Shown here piece after piece: positions 35,774 to 44,065 of a DNA stretch of 64,000 bases. The notes below the pieces were generated by a model that did not search any database, was not told where the DNA came from, and saw only the letters and a program-made list of their open reading frames with translations. This DNA comes from Sphaerisporangium album (GTDB lineage: Bacteria > Actinomycetota > Actinomycetes > Streptosporangiales > Streptosporangiaceae): contig NZ_QOIL01000004.1 in NCBI RefSeq assembly GCF_003323745.1, forward strand, positions 62,001 to 126,000, read 5' to 3'. Both the position numbers and the translations under genes were made by a program. Numbering within the stretch: position 1 is the first letter of the stretch; every line of letters begins with the position of its first letter.

Positions 35774-36901
35774 TCAGGGCAGGTATATCGTCAGCTCGAC
35801 CAGGTCCGGGGTGAGCCGCGGCGGGAGGTCGACCGCGATCGACACGTCCTCGGCCGAGACGAACCCGCCGACGTCCGCCCGGGCCTCCACGACGCGCCGC
35901 GCGAGGTCGGTGGTCATGCCGGGCAGCCCGGCGATCACCTCGACCGGCGCGTGGTTCACGTCCACCAGCCCGCCGTCGTCGTAGTGGCGCGGCAGGTCCG
36001 GACGCCCGATGCGCAGCTCGCGGGCGAGCGCCGGGTCGCGCTCGGCCAGCTCGCGGGCCTGCTGCCGGAGCTGGCGGCGGTGCTGGGCGGCGGCCACGGC
36101 GTAGTCGTTCGGCGAGTCCGTCCGGTCGAAGACCCGTTTGCGGATGATCAGCGAGTGGATCGTCCCGCCGAGCCAGCTTCCGGTCGACCCCAGCACCCCG
36201 AGCAGTTCGAGGATCGTGGACGCCCGCCCGGGGCCGTCCGCGACGACGGCCAGCAGGAACGCCGCCATGCCGATCGCGTACAAGGCCGCGCTGATGCCGA
36301 GCATCGTGCTGCGCAGCTTGGCCGCGGCGTAGCCCATGGTGAAAGGAGTCGCGGCGCCGCAGGTCAGCAGGGGGGCCAGCGACCACAGCAGGCTGGCGGC
36401 GGTGTTGCTCGGCGGAGGCGGCGGGGGTGAGAAGGGCGGATGCCCCGGCTGCGGCCCGTGCCCGCGCGGGGGGCCGTACGGACCGGGGACCGGCGGGTTG
36501 TACGGGGCCAGGCCGGGCTCGAACCCGGGAGGGGTCCCGATCGGCCCGGCGTCCGGCGAGGCGTACGGAGGGCGCTCCGGGCGGGGACGCGGCTCGGAGG
36601 AGGAGCGGCCCGGCGGCGTGGACCGGCCCGCGGACGGGCGGCGGCGCTCGGTGGGGCGGTCGTCGTACGACGTGCGGCGCTCGGAGCCGGGACGGGGGCC
36701 GTGCTTCAGGCGCGGCTCGCGGGCGTCCTGGTCCGGACCGGAGTCCGGGCGGTCCTTGGGCGTCCGGGGCTCGCGGCCCGGCAGGGGGCGGCCCTTCAGG
36801 TGGGGCCGGGGAGCGGTCGGGCCGTTCGGATCGTCGGAGTCCGGAGGAAGGGCTTCCGGTGGCCCCGATCCCGGGCCCCCGTGGCCGTTGGTCGGGTGCA
36901 T
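35774..36901 (-). CDS. Membrane protein with C-terminal helix-hairpin-helix (ComEA-like) domain
   Basis: 375 residues. A Pro/Arg/Gly-rich N-terminal half leads into a membrane module (SLLWSLAPLLTCGAATPFTM, then GISAALYAIGMAAFLLAVVA) clearly paralogous to that of the kinase at 34047-35669. The C-terminal 60 residues read VDVNHAPVEVIAGLPGMTTD followed by ARRVVEARADVGGFVSAEDV, a double helix-hairpin-helix like ComEA or PsbU. HHH pairs bind DNA non-specifically or act as protein contacts; the topology decides which side it faces. The ATG at 36901 appears leaderless. It lies 105 bp upstream of the kinase. Confidence 0.75.
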   Translation of the reverse strand: MHPTNGHGGPGSGPPEALPPDSDDPNGPTAPRPHLKGRPLPGREPRTPKDRPDSGPDQDAREPRLKHGPRPGSERRTSYDDRPTERRRPSAGRSTPPGRSSSEPRPRPERPPYASPDAGPIGTPPGFEPGLAPYNPPVPGPYGPPRGHGPQPGHPPFSPPPPPPSNTAASLLWSLAPLLTCGAATPFTMGYAAAKLRSTMLGISAALYAIGMAAFLLAVVADGPGRASTILELLGVLGSTGSWLGGTIHSLIIRKRVFDRTDSPNDYAVAAAQHRRQLRQQARELAERDPALARELRIGRPDLPRHYDDGGLVDVNHAPVEVIAGLPGMTTDLARRVVEARADVGGFVSAEDVSIAVDLPPRLTPDLVELTIYLP

Positions 36902-36908
36902 AACGCGA

Positions 36909-36914
36909 ACAATA
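36909..36914 (-). promoter_or_regulatory. Putative -10 element for leaderless HHH-protein transcript
   Basis: TATTGT lies 7 nt from the ATG at 36901. The 18-nt context CGTATTsTTCGCGwTATG is shared with the kinase gene. Confidence 0.5.
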
Positions 36915-37109
36915 CGGCGTCGCCGGGGCGTCTCGCATCGGCCAGAAGGACCACTCGCCATACCCGTCCAAGGCGCCGACCACATACCTGTGCCGCCCTC
37001 GCCCGCGCCGGTTCTGGCCTGTTGCCGGGCTGCCCGCTGTGCGGGTTCTGATCTGTGCCGGGGCTCGCGTGTGTCGGTAGTCTCCTGTGCCGGTTCTGGT
37101 CTGTGTCGT

Positions 37110-37288
37110 CTGCTGTGCGGGTTCGGGCCTGTGTTGGGTTGTCCTCTGTGTCGGTTCTGGCGCGTGCTGGTCCCCGCGTGTGTGGGTTGTCTGCTGTGCG
37201 GGTTCTGGTCTGTGTCGGGTTGTCGCCTGTGTCGGTTCTGGCGCGTGCTGGTCCCCGCGTGTGTCGGTTGACTGCTGTGCGGCTTCCC
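37110..37288. repeat. 81-bp tandem repeat upstream of nuoI
   Basis: Copies begin at 37110, 37191 and 37272 with CTGCTGTGCGG, exactly 81 bp apart; the third is partial. Related shorter G/T-rich units occur just upstream from about 37015. The rest of 36915-37490 has no supported gene. The unit length is a multiple of three, but no credible gene uses it. Confidence 0.75.
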
Positions 37289-37400
37289 CGCCGGTGTGGT
37301 GTCTCTCGTCCGGCGCCGCGTCGGCGAGTAGGGACGACGGCGATGTCGGCGCCGCCATATGGCGAGGAACCCGGTCAAGGTTCGGCGACACCCCGCTAGT
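37283..37400. repeat. Dispersed 120-bp element, copy A
   Basis: It shares blocks with copy B at 48814-48929 in the same order: CGGCGCCG, CGACGG, ATGTCGGCGCC, ACCCGGT, GACAC and CTAGT. It ends about 115 bp before nuoI. Its nature is unknown. Confidence 0.5.
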
Positions 37401-37514
37401 CCCCTGAAATCGTGATAATTGAGGAAAACTGCGAGCCAACGGGGTGCTCCGCATTCACGAGAACGCCCATGTGCGTCATGATGTTGAACCGTGGCAGGCA
37501 TACCAGGAGAAGGC

Positions 37515-38468
37515 TTGGCGAAGGGGCTGGCCGTCACCCTGCGCCATATGTTGAGCAAGTCGGAAACGCGGCAGTACCCGGAGGAACGTCCGGACCTGCC
37601 CCCGCGCAGCCGCGGCGTCATCGCCCTGGTCGAAGAGAACTGCACCGTCTGCATGCTCTGCGCCCGCGAATGCCCCGACTGGTGCATCTACATCGACTCC
37701 CACAAGGAGACCACCCCGGCCCCCGAGGGCGGGCGCCCGCGCGCGCACAACGTGCTCGACCGGTTCGCGATCGACTTCTCGCTGTGCATGTACTGCGGCA
37801 TCTGCATCGAGGTCTGCCCGTTCGACGCGTTGTTCTGGTCGCCGGAGTTCGAGTACGCCGAGTACGACATCCGCAACCTTCTCCATGAGAAGGACAAGCT
37901 GGGCGAGTGGGTCCAGACCATCCCGATCCCCCCACCCCACGACCCCAACGCCGAGCCCCCGAAAGAACTCGCCGCCGCCACCCGCCCACCTCGCGCCGGA
38001 GGCCCCGCGCCGTCCGCCCCCGCGGCCCCCGCACCGTCCGCCCCCGCTGGCCCGGCGCCGTCCGCCCCTGCGGCCCCCGCGCCGTCCGCCTCCGCCGGGA
38101 GTGGTCTCGCCGCCCAACCGCCCGCCGGTCCCGCCCCCGGTGGCGCCGCTGCCGGTGGCTCCGCGCCCGCCGGTCCCGCTCCGGAGGGTTCCGCGTCCGG
38201 TGGTCCCGAATCGGGCGGCGCCGAGACCGGCGGTCCGTCCACCACTGCACGGACCGCGCCCGGGAGTCGCGGCGCCACCTCCGAGTCCGCCGCCCGCGCC
38301 GCCGTACGGGCGATCAGACCTCCCGGCGCGCTCCCGAAGAAGCCGGCCCCCACCCAGCCCGCCCCTGCCGAGTCCGAGGGGGAGTCGCCCACCGGGCGGG
38401 AGGTAGGGCCGCCGTCGAGGGGTGAGGAGGAGCCTCCGAAGCCGGATGGACCGGCGGGCCGGTCGTGA
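37515..38468 (+). CDS. nuoI: NADH-quinone oxidoreductase subunit I with long Ala/Pro/Gly tail
   Basis: About 317 residues. [12 protein letters not shown] and [12 protein letters not shown] bind the two 4Fe-4S clusters (N6a and N6b) that relay electrons to NuoB. After about residue 155 the protein continues for 160 residues of low-complexity sequence with repeated APSAPA units; usual NuoI ends near residue 180. A TTG start at 37515 has AGGAGAAGG just upstream, better than the GTG at 37491. The tail ends in a GTGA overlap with nuoJ. It must have its own promoter, since nuoH is 6.6 kb away. Confidence 0.9.
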   Translation: MAKGLAVTLRHMLSKSETRQYPEERPDLPPRSRGVIALVEENCTVCMLCARECPDWCIYIDSHKETTPAPEGGRPRAHNVLDRFAIDFSLCMYCGICIEVCPFDALFWSPEFEYAEYDIRNLLHEKDKLGEWVQTIPIPPPHDPNAEPPKELAAATRPPRAGGPAPSAPAAPAPSAPAGPAPSAPAAPAPSASAGSGLAAQPPAGPAPGGAAAGGSAPAGPAPEGSASGGPESGGAETGGPSTTARTAPGSRGATSESAARAAVRAIRPPGALPKKPAPTQPAPAESEGESPTGREVGPPSRGEEEPPKPDGPAGRS

Positions 38469-38998
38469 CGGCCACGGGCCTGTGGCCGCCCACGGCGCAG
38501 GAGGTCGTCCTCCTCCTGCTCGGGGTGGTCGCCGCCGCGTCCGCGCTGCTGGTCGTCACCACGCGCCAGATCGTCCACGCGGCCCTCTGGCTGGTCGTCT
38601 CCTTCGGCGCGCTCGCCGGCTGCTACCTGGTGCTCACGGCCGAGTTCGTCGCCTGGGTGCAGGTCCTCATCTACGTCGGCGCCGTGGTGGTGCTCCTGCT
38701 GTTCGGCATCATGCTGACCCGCGCGCCGATCGGCCCGTCCGCCGACCTGAACTCCGGCAACAAGGTCATGGCCGCGATCGTGGCGCTCGCCACCGCCGCC
38801 GTGCTCGTCACCACCGTCGTCGACGGCTTCCGCCAGGCGTACGCCCCGCTCGTTCCTGGCCGGGGCGCCGCCAAGGCGCTCGGGGCCGGCATCTTCAGGA
38901 ACTGGGTCCTGCCCTTCGAGGCGCTGTCGGTGCTGCTGCTCGCCGCCCTGATCGGCGCCATCGTGATCTCCCGCACCGACATCGGCGGAAAGGACTGA
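38465..38998 (+). CDS. nuoJ: NADH-quinone oxidoreductase subunit J
   Basis: 177 residues with five membrane segments. [20 protein letters not shown] and [20 protein letters not shown] (the conserved pi-bulge helix TM3) identify it. The GTG overlaps the nuoI stop. Confidence 0.95.
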   Translation: MTATGLWPPTAQEVVLLLLGVVAAASALLVVTTRQIVHAALWLVVSFGALAGCYLVLTAEFVAWVQVLIYVGAVVVLLLFGIMLTRAPIGPSADLNSGNKVMAAIVALATAAVLVTTVVDGFRQAYAPLVPGRGAAKALGAGIFRNWVLPFEALSVLLLAALIGAIVISRTDIGGKD

Positions 38999-38999
38999 C

Positions 39000-39428
39000 G
39001 TGCACGTCGTCTATCCCGCCGTGCTGGCGGCGCTGCTGTTCTCGATAGGTGTGTACGGCGTGCTGGCCCGGCGCAACACGATCCTCGTGCTGATGTCGGT
39101 CGAGCTGATGCTGAACGCGGTGAACCTCAACCTGGTGGCCTTCGACGTGTGGCTCGGCGACGCTCTTCACGGGGGCCAGGGCCTGACGCTCTTCGTCATC
39201 GTGATCGCGGCGGCCGAGCTGGGCGTGGGCCTGGCGATCGTCCTCGCGGTCTTCCGCAACCGGCGCACCGTCGCGGTCGACCGGCTCCACGCCCTCGCCG
39301 AACCCGGCGACGACCCGGACGGCTCAGGTGACCCGGACGGTCCCGGCGGGTCCGACGACCCTGACGGCACCCAGGACTCCGGCGGTCCGGGGGCGCGGCC
39401 CGCGCGGCCGAGGGGCGGCGCCGTATGA
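39000..39428 (+). CDS. nuoK: NADH-quinone oxidoreductase subunit K with hydrophilic tail
   Basis: 142 residues, 40 more than usual. The core has three membrane helices with the conserved glutamates in [12 protein letters not shown] and [14 protein letters not shown], part of the proton path. The tail after residue 95 is Asp/Gly/Pro-rich ([15 protein letters not shown] and similar). The GTG start lies 1 bp after the nuoJ stop; the tail ends in an ATGA overlap with nuoL. Confidence 0.95.
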   Translation: MHVVYPAVLAALLFSIGVYGVLARRNTILVLMSVELMLNAVNLNLVAFDVWLGDALHGGQGLTLFVIVIAAAELGVGLAIVLAVFRNRRTVAVDRLHALAEPGDDPDGSGDPDGPGGSDDPDGTQDSGGPGARPARPRGGAV

Positions 39429-41377
39429 CCGGGCACGAGATGGAGGCGGCCGTCGCCGTCGTCCTGCTGCCCTTCCTGGCCGCGGTCGCCGGCCTGCTCG
39501 CGACCCGCCGCCCGTGGCGCGCCACACCTCCCGGCTCGGTGGACCGCAACGCGTACTGGAGGGCCGCGATGATCGCGGTCCTGCCCACCTTGGTCTCCAT
39601 GCTGCTGGCGATCTGGCTGTTCACGATCGTCTGGCGCCTCAGCCCCCCGGCGCCGCCCGTGGAGGCCCGCTCCTTCTGGAACAGCGGCTGGAGCTGCCTC
39701 CTCACCGGCGACCTGACGGTGATCGACACCGGCGGGATCCCCATCACGGTGGGCCTGCGCGTGGACGTCCTGGCCGCCCTGCTCGCCGTCCTGGTGACGG
39801 TCGTGGCCCTCGCCGTGCAGATCTACTCGGTCGGGTACATGCGCGACGAACCGCGCTACCCGTCCTACAGCGCGTTCATCAGCCTCTTCACCAGCGCCAT
39901 GCTGCTGGTCGTCTACGCCGGGGACCTGATCGTCCTCTACGTGGGCTGGGAGGTCATGGGCCTGTGCTCCTACCTGCTGATCGGCCACTGGTGGGAGGAC
40001 CGCGCGAACTCGCGTGCGGCGGTCAAGGCGTTCCTGGTCACCCGCCTCGGCGACGTCGGCTTCCTGTTCGGCCTGTTCGTCCTCGGCGCCGCCGCGGGCA
40101 GCTTCCGTATCGACGACGTGCTCGCCGAGGTCGCGTACCTGCCCACGCCCGTCCTGGTGACCGCCACGATGCTGATCCTGCTCGGCGTGGCCGGCAAGAG
40201 CGCCCAGGTGCCGCTGCACACCTGGCTGCCGGACGCGATGGCGGGCCCGACGCCGATCAGCGCGCTGATCCACGCCGCGACCATGGTGGCGGCGGGCATC
40301 TTCGTCGTCGCCCGCCTGTTCCCGGCGTTCCTGCTGGCCCGTCCGACGCTCGACGCGCTGGCGATCGTGGCGTCGCTGGGCATGCTGGGCGCGGCCCTCG
40401 CCGCTCTCGCCCAGGACGACCTGAAACGGGTGCTGGCGTACTCGACCATCAGCCAGCTCGCGTACATGGCCGGGGGGCTCGCCGCCGGATCCGACCTGGC
40501 GGCGATCTTCCACCTGGTCACCCATGGGGCCTTCAAGGCGCTGCTGTTCCTGTGCGCGGGCGCGGTGATCCACGCCGTCGGCTCGAACCTGATGAAAGAC
40601 ATGGGAGGGCTGCGGCGGTCCATGACGATCACCTTCCCCGCCATGACCATCGGCTTCGCCGCGCTCGCCGGGCTGCCCCCCGCCAGCGGGTTCTTCAGCA
40701 AGGACGCCGTGCTCGCCGCGATCGAGCACGCCACCCGGTCGGGGGAGTACCTGACGGACGCCGCCGCCTGGCTGCTGTACGGCTGCGCGCTGCTCACCGT
40801 CGCCGTGACCGGCGCGTACGCCGCCCGCGCCTGGCTGCGCACGTTCTTCGGCCCGAGCCGCGTCCACAACGTGTCGCTGCCTGAGCCCGAACCGGGCGTC
40901 GCCCACGTCTACGACGGCCGCGAGGCCCCGGCGTCCATGCTCTGGCCCATCGGCGCGTTGTCCGTCCCGGCTCTGCTGCTCGGGTTCGCGGGTGCGGGCC
41001 TGCTGGAGTGGCCCACGGCGGTGACCAGCGTCGTCGTCGCGCTGCTCGGCGCGGGCGCGGTGTACGCGGCGTGGCGCTCCGACCCCGCGGCCGACCCGGC
41101 GCGCGTGCTCGGCCCGCTGCGGGCGCCGTGCGAGCGGGCGTTCTACATCGACGCGGTGTACTACCGGCTGTTCGTGGCCCCGGTCCTGTGGCTGGCCCGC
41201 GCGGTCGCGCGTACGGACGACACGGTGGTCGACGGCGCGGTGCGCGGGTCCGGGCGGCTCGCGCTCGGCGCGTCCGGAATCCTGCGCCGCACGCAGACCG
41301 GCAACGCGCAGCTCTACATCACCGGGATCCTGGCGGGCCTGTTGATCATCACGGTCGCGGCGGTGGTCCTCGGATGA
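39425..41377 (+). CDS. nuoL: NADH-quinone oxidoreductase subunit L
   Basis: 650 residues with about 16 membrane segments; an antiporter-like (Mrp-type) proton channel. Landmarks: [16 protein letters not shown] (TM5 Glu), [21 protein letters not shown] (TM7 Lys region), [14 protein letters not shown] and [20 protein letters not shown] (TM8 His and later Lys). The terminal region with the lateral helix is present. It overlaps nuoK and a following mini-ORF by ATGA. Confidence 0.95.
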   Translation: MTGHEMEAAVAVVLLPFLAAVAGLLATRRPWRATPPGSVDRNAYWRAAMIAVLPTLVSMLLAIWLFTIVWRLSPPAPPVEARSFWNSGWSCLLTGDLTVIDTGGIPITVGLRVDVLAALLAVLVTVVALAVQIYSVGYMRDEPRYPSYSAFISLFTSAMLLVVYAGDLIVLYVGWEVMGLCSYLLIGHWWEDRANSRAAVKAFLVTRLGDVGFLFGLFVLGAAAGSFRIDDVLAEVAYLPTPVLVTATMLILLGVAGKSAQVPLHTWLPDAMAGPTPISALIHAATMVAAGIFVVARLFPAFLLARPTLDALAIVASLGMLGAALAALAQDDLKRVLAYSTISQLAYMAGGLAAGSDLAAIFHLVTHGAFKALLFLCAGAVIHAVGSNLMKDMGGLRRSMTITFPAMTIGFAALAGLPPASGFFSKDAVLAAIEHATRSGEYLTDAAAWLLYGCALLTVAVTGAYAARAWLRTFFGPSRVHNVSLPEPEPGVAHVYDGREAPASMLWPIGALSVPALLLGFAGAGLLEWPTAVTSVVVALLGAGAVYAAWRSDPAADPARVLGPLRAPCERAFYIDAVYYRLFVAPVLWLARAVARTDDTVVDGAVRGSGRLALGASGILRRTQTGNAQLYITGILAGLLIITVAAVVLG

Positions 41378-41571
41378 CCACGACACCGCCCACCCCCGCA
41401 CCCGGCACCGCCCCCACGCCGCCGCGCCCGTACGGGGCCAACGCCTCCGGCGGTGCGGGGATGGGCGTCCCTCGTCTCGGGGCGGTTCTGTCGGCGCTGC
41501 CGCGTACGATGCCGCCGCACCGGCATGGAGCCGGGGTCTCGGGTCCGAGGGGGGCGGTGGTGTCGGGATGA
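41374..41571 (+). CDS. Mini-ORF bridging nuoL and nuoM (65 residues)
   Basis: The ATG is inside the ATGA of the nuoL stop and the TGA is inside the ATGA of the nuoM start. The product is Pro/Thr/Gly-rich ([19 protein letters not shown]) with no domain or membrane segment. It leaves no untranslated spacer. Function as a protein is doubtful; translational coupling is the likely reason for its retention. Confidence 0.4.
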   Translation: MTTTPPTPAPGTAPTPPRPYGANASGGAGMGVPRLGAVLSALPRTMPPHRHGAGVSGPRGAVVSG

Positions 41572-43817
41572 GCGCGGTGCTGCTCGCCCTCCTGGCCCTT
41601 CCCCTGGCCGGGGCGGTCCTCCTGCTGCTCACGCGCGCCGAGCCGCCGCGCTGGTACGGGGCCGCGGTCTCGGGGCTCGCGCTGGCGGCGGCCGTGGCGC
41701 TGGCCGTCGCGTTCGACCCCGGACGCGCCGGGCGGGCGCAGTTCGAGGTCGACCGTCCCTGGATCCCCGGCCTCGCCCTGCGCTTCCACCTCGGGGTGGA
41801 CGGCATCTCGCTCCCGCTCGTCCTGCTGACCGCGCTGCTCACGTTCCTCTGCTTCGTCTACCTGGCGCGGCACAGACCCGAGGGCGGCCGCTTCCGGGCG
41901 CTGGTGTTCACGCTGCTGATCCTCGAAGTCGGCATGATCGGGACGTTCCTGGCGCTCGACCTGCTGCTGTTCTTCGTGTTCTTCGAGATCGTGCTGATCC
42001 CGATGTACTTCGTGATCGCCGTCTGGGGCGGCGCGGGGCGCGGCCCGGCGGCGGTGAAGTTCATCCTCTACACGCTGCTCGGCTCGGCTGTGCTGCTGCT
42101 GGGCCTGCTGCTGATCTGGGCCCACACGGGCACGCTCGACATGGTGCGCCTCGCCGAGGCCCACGGGTCCGGCATCCCGCGCGGCGCGCAGGTGCTGGCG
42201 TTCCTCGCGGTCGGGCTCGGCCTGGCGGTCAAGGCGCCGATGTGGCCGCTGCACACCTGGCTGCCCGCCGCGCACACCGAGGCGCCGACGGTCGGGTCGG
42301 TGCTGCTCGCGGGCGTGCTGCTCAAGATGGGGACGTACGGCTTCGCGCGCATCGCGATCCCCCTGCTGCCCGAGGGGGCCGCCGTCCTGGCTCCGTGGCT
42401 CGGCGCGTTCGCGGTGGCGGGCATCGTGTACGGGTCGCTGGCGTGCCTGGCGCAGCGCGATCTCAAACGCATGATCGCCTATTCGTCGGTCGGGCACATG
42501 GGGTTCGTGCTGCTGGGGCTGGCGACGCTCACGCCGGTCGGGATCAACGCGGCCCTGTTCGGGAACATCGCCCACGGGGTGATCACCGGGCTGTTGTTCT
42601 TCCTGGTCGGCGCCATCAAGGAGCGGTACGGCACCGCCGACATGTCCCGCCTCGGCGGCGGCCTGCTCGCCCGCCTGCCGTACATCGGCTCCCTGCTGAC
42701 CTTCGCCGCCGTCGCCTCCCTGGGCGTCCCGGGCCTCGCCGGCTTCTGGGGCGAGATGCTGGCCCTCCTCGGAGCCTTCCACCCCGCCCCCACCCAGCCC
42801 CGCCCGCTCTTCCTCACCTTCATGGCCGTCGGCGGCGTGGGCACCGTCCTCACGGCGGCCTACTTCCTCCTGATGCTCTCCCGGGTGACCCACGGCCGCC
42901 CCACCGAGCCGCTCCCGTCCCCCGAACCCGGCCCGCTCGGTGGGCACGGCCCGTCCCGCGAGCTCGCACCCTCCGGCGAAGACGGCCGGTCCCGCGAGCT
43001 CGGACTCTCCGGCGAAGACGGCCCGTCCCCCGAGATCCGCCCGCCCGGTGAACACGGCCGGCCGGCCGAGAGCGGCCCGTCCGGTGAACACGGCTTGTCC
43101 ACCGGGCCCGTGCCCGTCGGCGACGCGGCCAAGCGGGCCCTTGCCGGGGACGAGCGGGAGTGGCCCCTTGCCAAGGACGAGCGGCGGGAGTGGCCCCTCG
43201 CCGAGGACGAAGCGGAGCGGCCCCTCACCGAGGAGGAACCCCTCGTCGCGATCGCCGAATCCGGGACGGAGCCCCGCGTCCGCGTCTCCGAGCCCACCGA
43301 GTCCGAGCCGAACGGCTCCCCGTCCGAGCCAGCGAAGACGCCGGCCCGTCCCGTCCGGCCGGTGGAGCCCGTCGCGACCGAGACCGCCGTGGCGGAGGAG
43401 CGCGAGGCACGGTCCTCCGAACCCGGCCGGCAAGCCGGCGAGCGCGATGCCTGGCCGCCCATGCCGGAGGGGGAGGCCGGGGAGCGCGACGCCTGGCCGT
43501 CCGTGTGGGAGGGGGAGGTCAGGGAGCGCGACGCCTGGCCGGCGGAAAGGGCGAGCGACGCCGACGAGCGCGATGCCTGGTCCGCCGGGACGGAGCGGGA
43601 GGCCGGCGAGCGCGAGACCTCGCCCGCCGGGGCCGGGCGCGGCACCGTACCCCCCGGCCCGGCCGTCGTACCGGGAGGACCTCCACGCGACCTGACCCCG
43701 TACGAGCTGGCCGCCTGGACACCCCTCGTCGCCCTCACCCTGGCCTTGGGCCTCTGGCCGAAGCTGCTCCTGTCCCTCACCGACCCAGCCGTGCAGACGT
43801 TCCTGGGGGCGCGATGA
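41568..43817 (+). CDS. nuoM: NADH-quinone oxidoreductase subunit M with 265-residue insertion
   Basis: 749 residues, about 240 over the usual length. The antiporter core is intact (FFEIVLIPMYFVIAVWGG, KAPMWPLHTWLPAAHTEAPT, LAQRDLKRMIAYSSVGHMG). Between residues about 444 and 707, just before the last membrane helices, lies a hydrophilic Pro/Glu/Gly/Ser stretch with repeats: SGEDG and GEHG units, DEREWPLA units, and several GERDAWP copies. The membrane protein resumes at YELAAWTPLVALTLALGLWP. By topology the loop should be cytoplasmic or external depending on helix count. Both ends overlap mini-ORFs. Confidence 0.93.
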   Translation: MSAVLLALLALPLAGAVLLLLTRAEPPRWYGAAVSGLALAAAVALAVAFDPGRAGRAQFEVDRPWIPGLALRFHLGVDGISLPLVLLTALLTFLCFVYLARHRPEGGRFRALVFTLLILEVGMIGTFLALDLLLFFVFFEIVLIPMYFVIAVWGGAGRGPAAVKFILYTLLGSAVLLLGLLLIWAHTGTLDMVRLAEAHGSGIPRGAQVLAFLAVGLGLAVKAPMWPLHTWLPAAHTEAPTVGSVLLAGVLLKMGTYGFARIAIPLLPEGAAVLAPWLGAFAVAGIVYGSLACLAQRDLKRMIAYSSVGHMGFVLLGLATLTPVGINAALFGNIAHGVITGLLFFLVGAIKERYGTADMSRLGGGLLARLPYIGSLLTFAAVASLGVPGLAGFWGEMLALLGAFHPAPTQPRPLFLTFMAVGGVGTVLTAAYFLLMLSRVTHGRPTEPLPSPEPGPLGGHGPSRELAPSGEDGRSRELGLSGEDGPSPEIRPPGEHGRPAESGPSGEHGLSTGPVPVGDAAKRALAGDEREWPLAKDERREWPLAEDEAERPLTEEEPLVAIAESGTEPRVRVSEPTESEPNGSPSEPAKTPARPVRPVEPVATETAVAEEREARSSEPGRQAGERDAWPPMPEGEAGERDAWPSVWEGEVRERDAWPAERASDADERDAWSAGTEREAGERETSPAGAGRGTVPPGPAVVPGGPPRDLTPYELAAWTPLVALTLALGLWPKLLLSLTDPAVQTFLGAR

Positions 43818-44065
43818 CCGAGTCCGTCGACCTGGCCGCCGCCGTCGCGTCGCGCGTGATGGTGTCGGCGCGTTCGGTCGGGGCCGCTGCCGTTCCTCTT
43901 CGCCGCCCCGGTCGCCCGGATGTCTCTGGGGGCGCGATGACCGAGTCCGTCGACCTGGCCGCCGCCGTCGCGTCGCGCGTGATTTCGGTGTGGGCGCGTC
44001 GGTGGAGGCCGCTGCCGTTCCCCTTCGCCGCCCCGGCCGCCCGGATGTCTCTGGGGGTGCGATGA
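43814..44065 (+). CDS. Mini-ORF bridging nuoM and nuoN (83 residues), made by tandem duplication
   Basis: It begins in the ATGA at the nuoM stop and ends in the ATGA at the nuoN start. It contains two 123-bp copies, each opening MTESVDLAAAVASRV, that look like altered copies of the nuoN start (MTQSIDYVAIAPP) preceded by the nuoM/nuoN junction. No domain. It probably arose by repeated duplication of the junction and stayed open because it maintains coupling. Confidence 0.4.
   Translation: MTESVDLAAAVASRVMVSARSVGAAAVPLRRPGRPDVSGGAMTESVDLAAAVASRVISVWARRWRPLPFPFAAPAARMSLGVR

Noticed and set aside
37110-37288. CRISPR array
   Set aside because: The 81-bp units are contiguous with no repeat/spacer structure and there are no cas genes. 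The same applies to the 23-bp units at 49803-49930.
37087-37407. Cys/Val/Gly-rich small protein encoded by the 81-bp repeats
   Set aside because: No ribosome binding site, low-complexity repeats and unusual codon use; probably a repeat artefact.
39167-43433. Minus-strand open frames of 694 and 891 codons opposite nuoL and nuoM
   Set aside because: Antisense shadows rich in Gln/Arg/His; the plus-strand genes are unmistakable.
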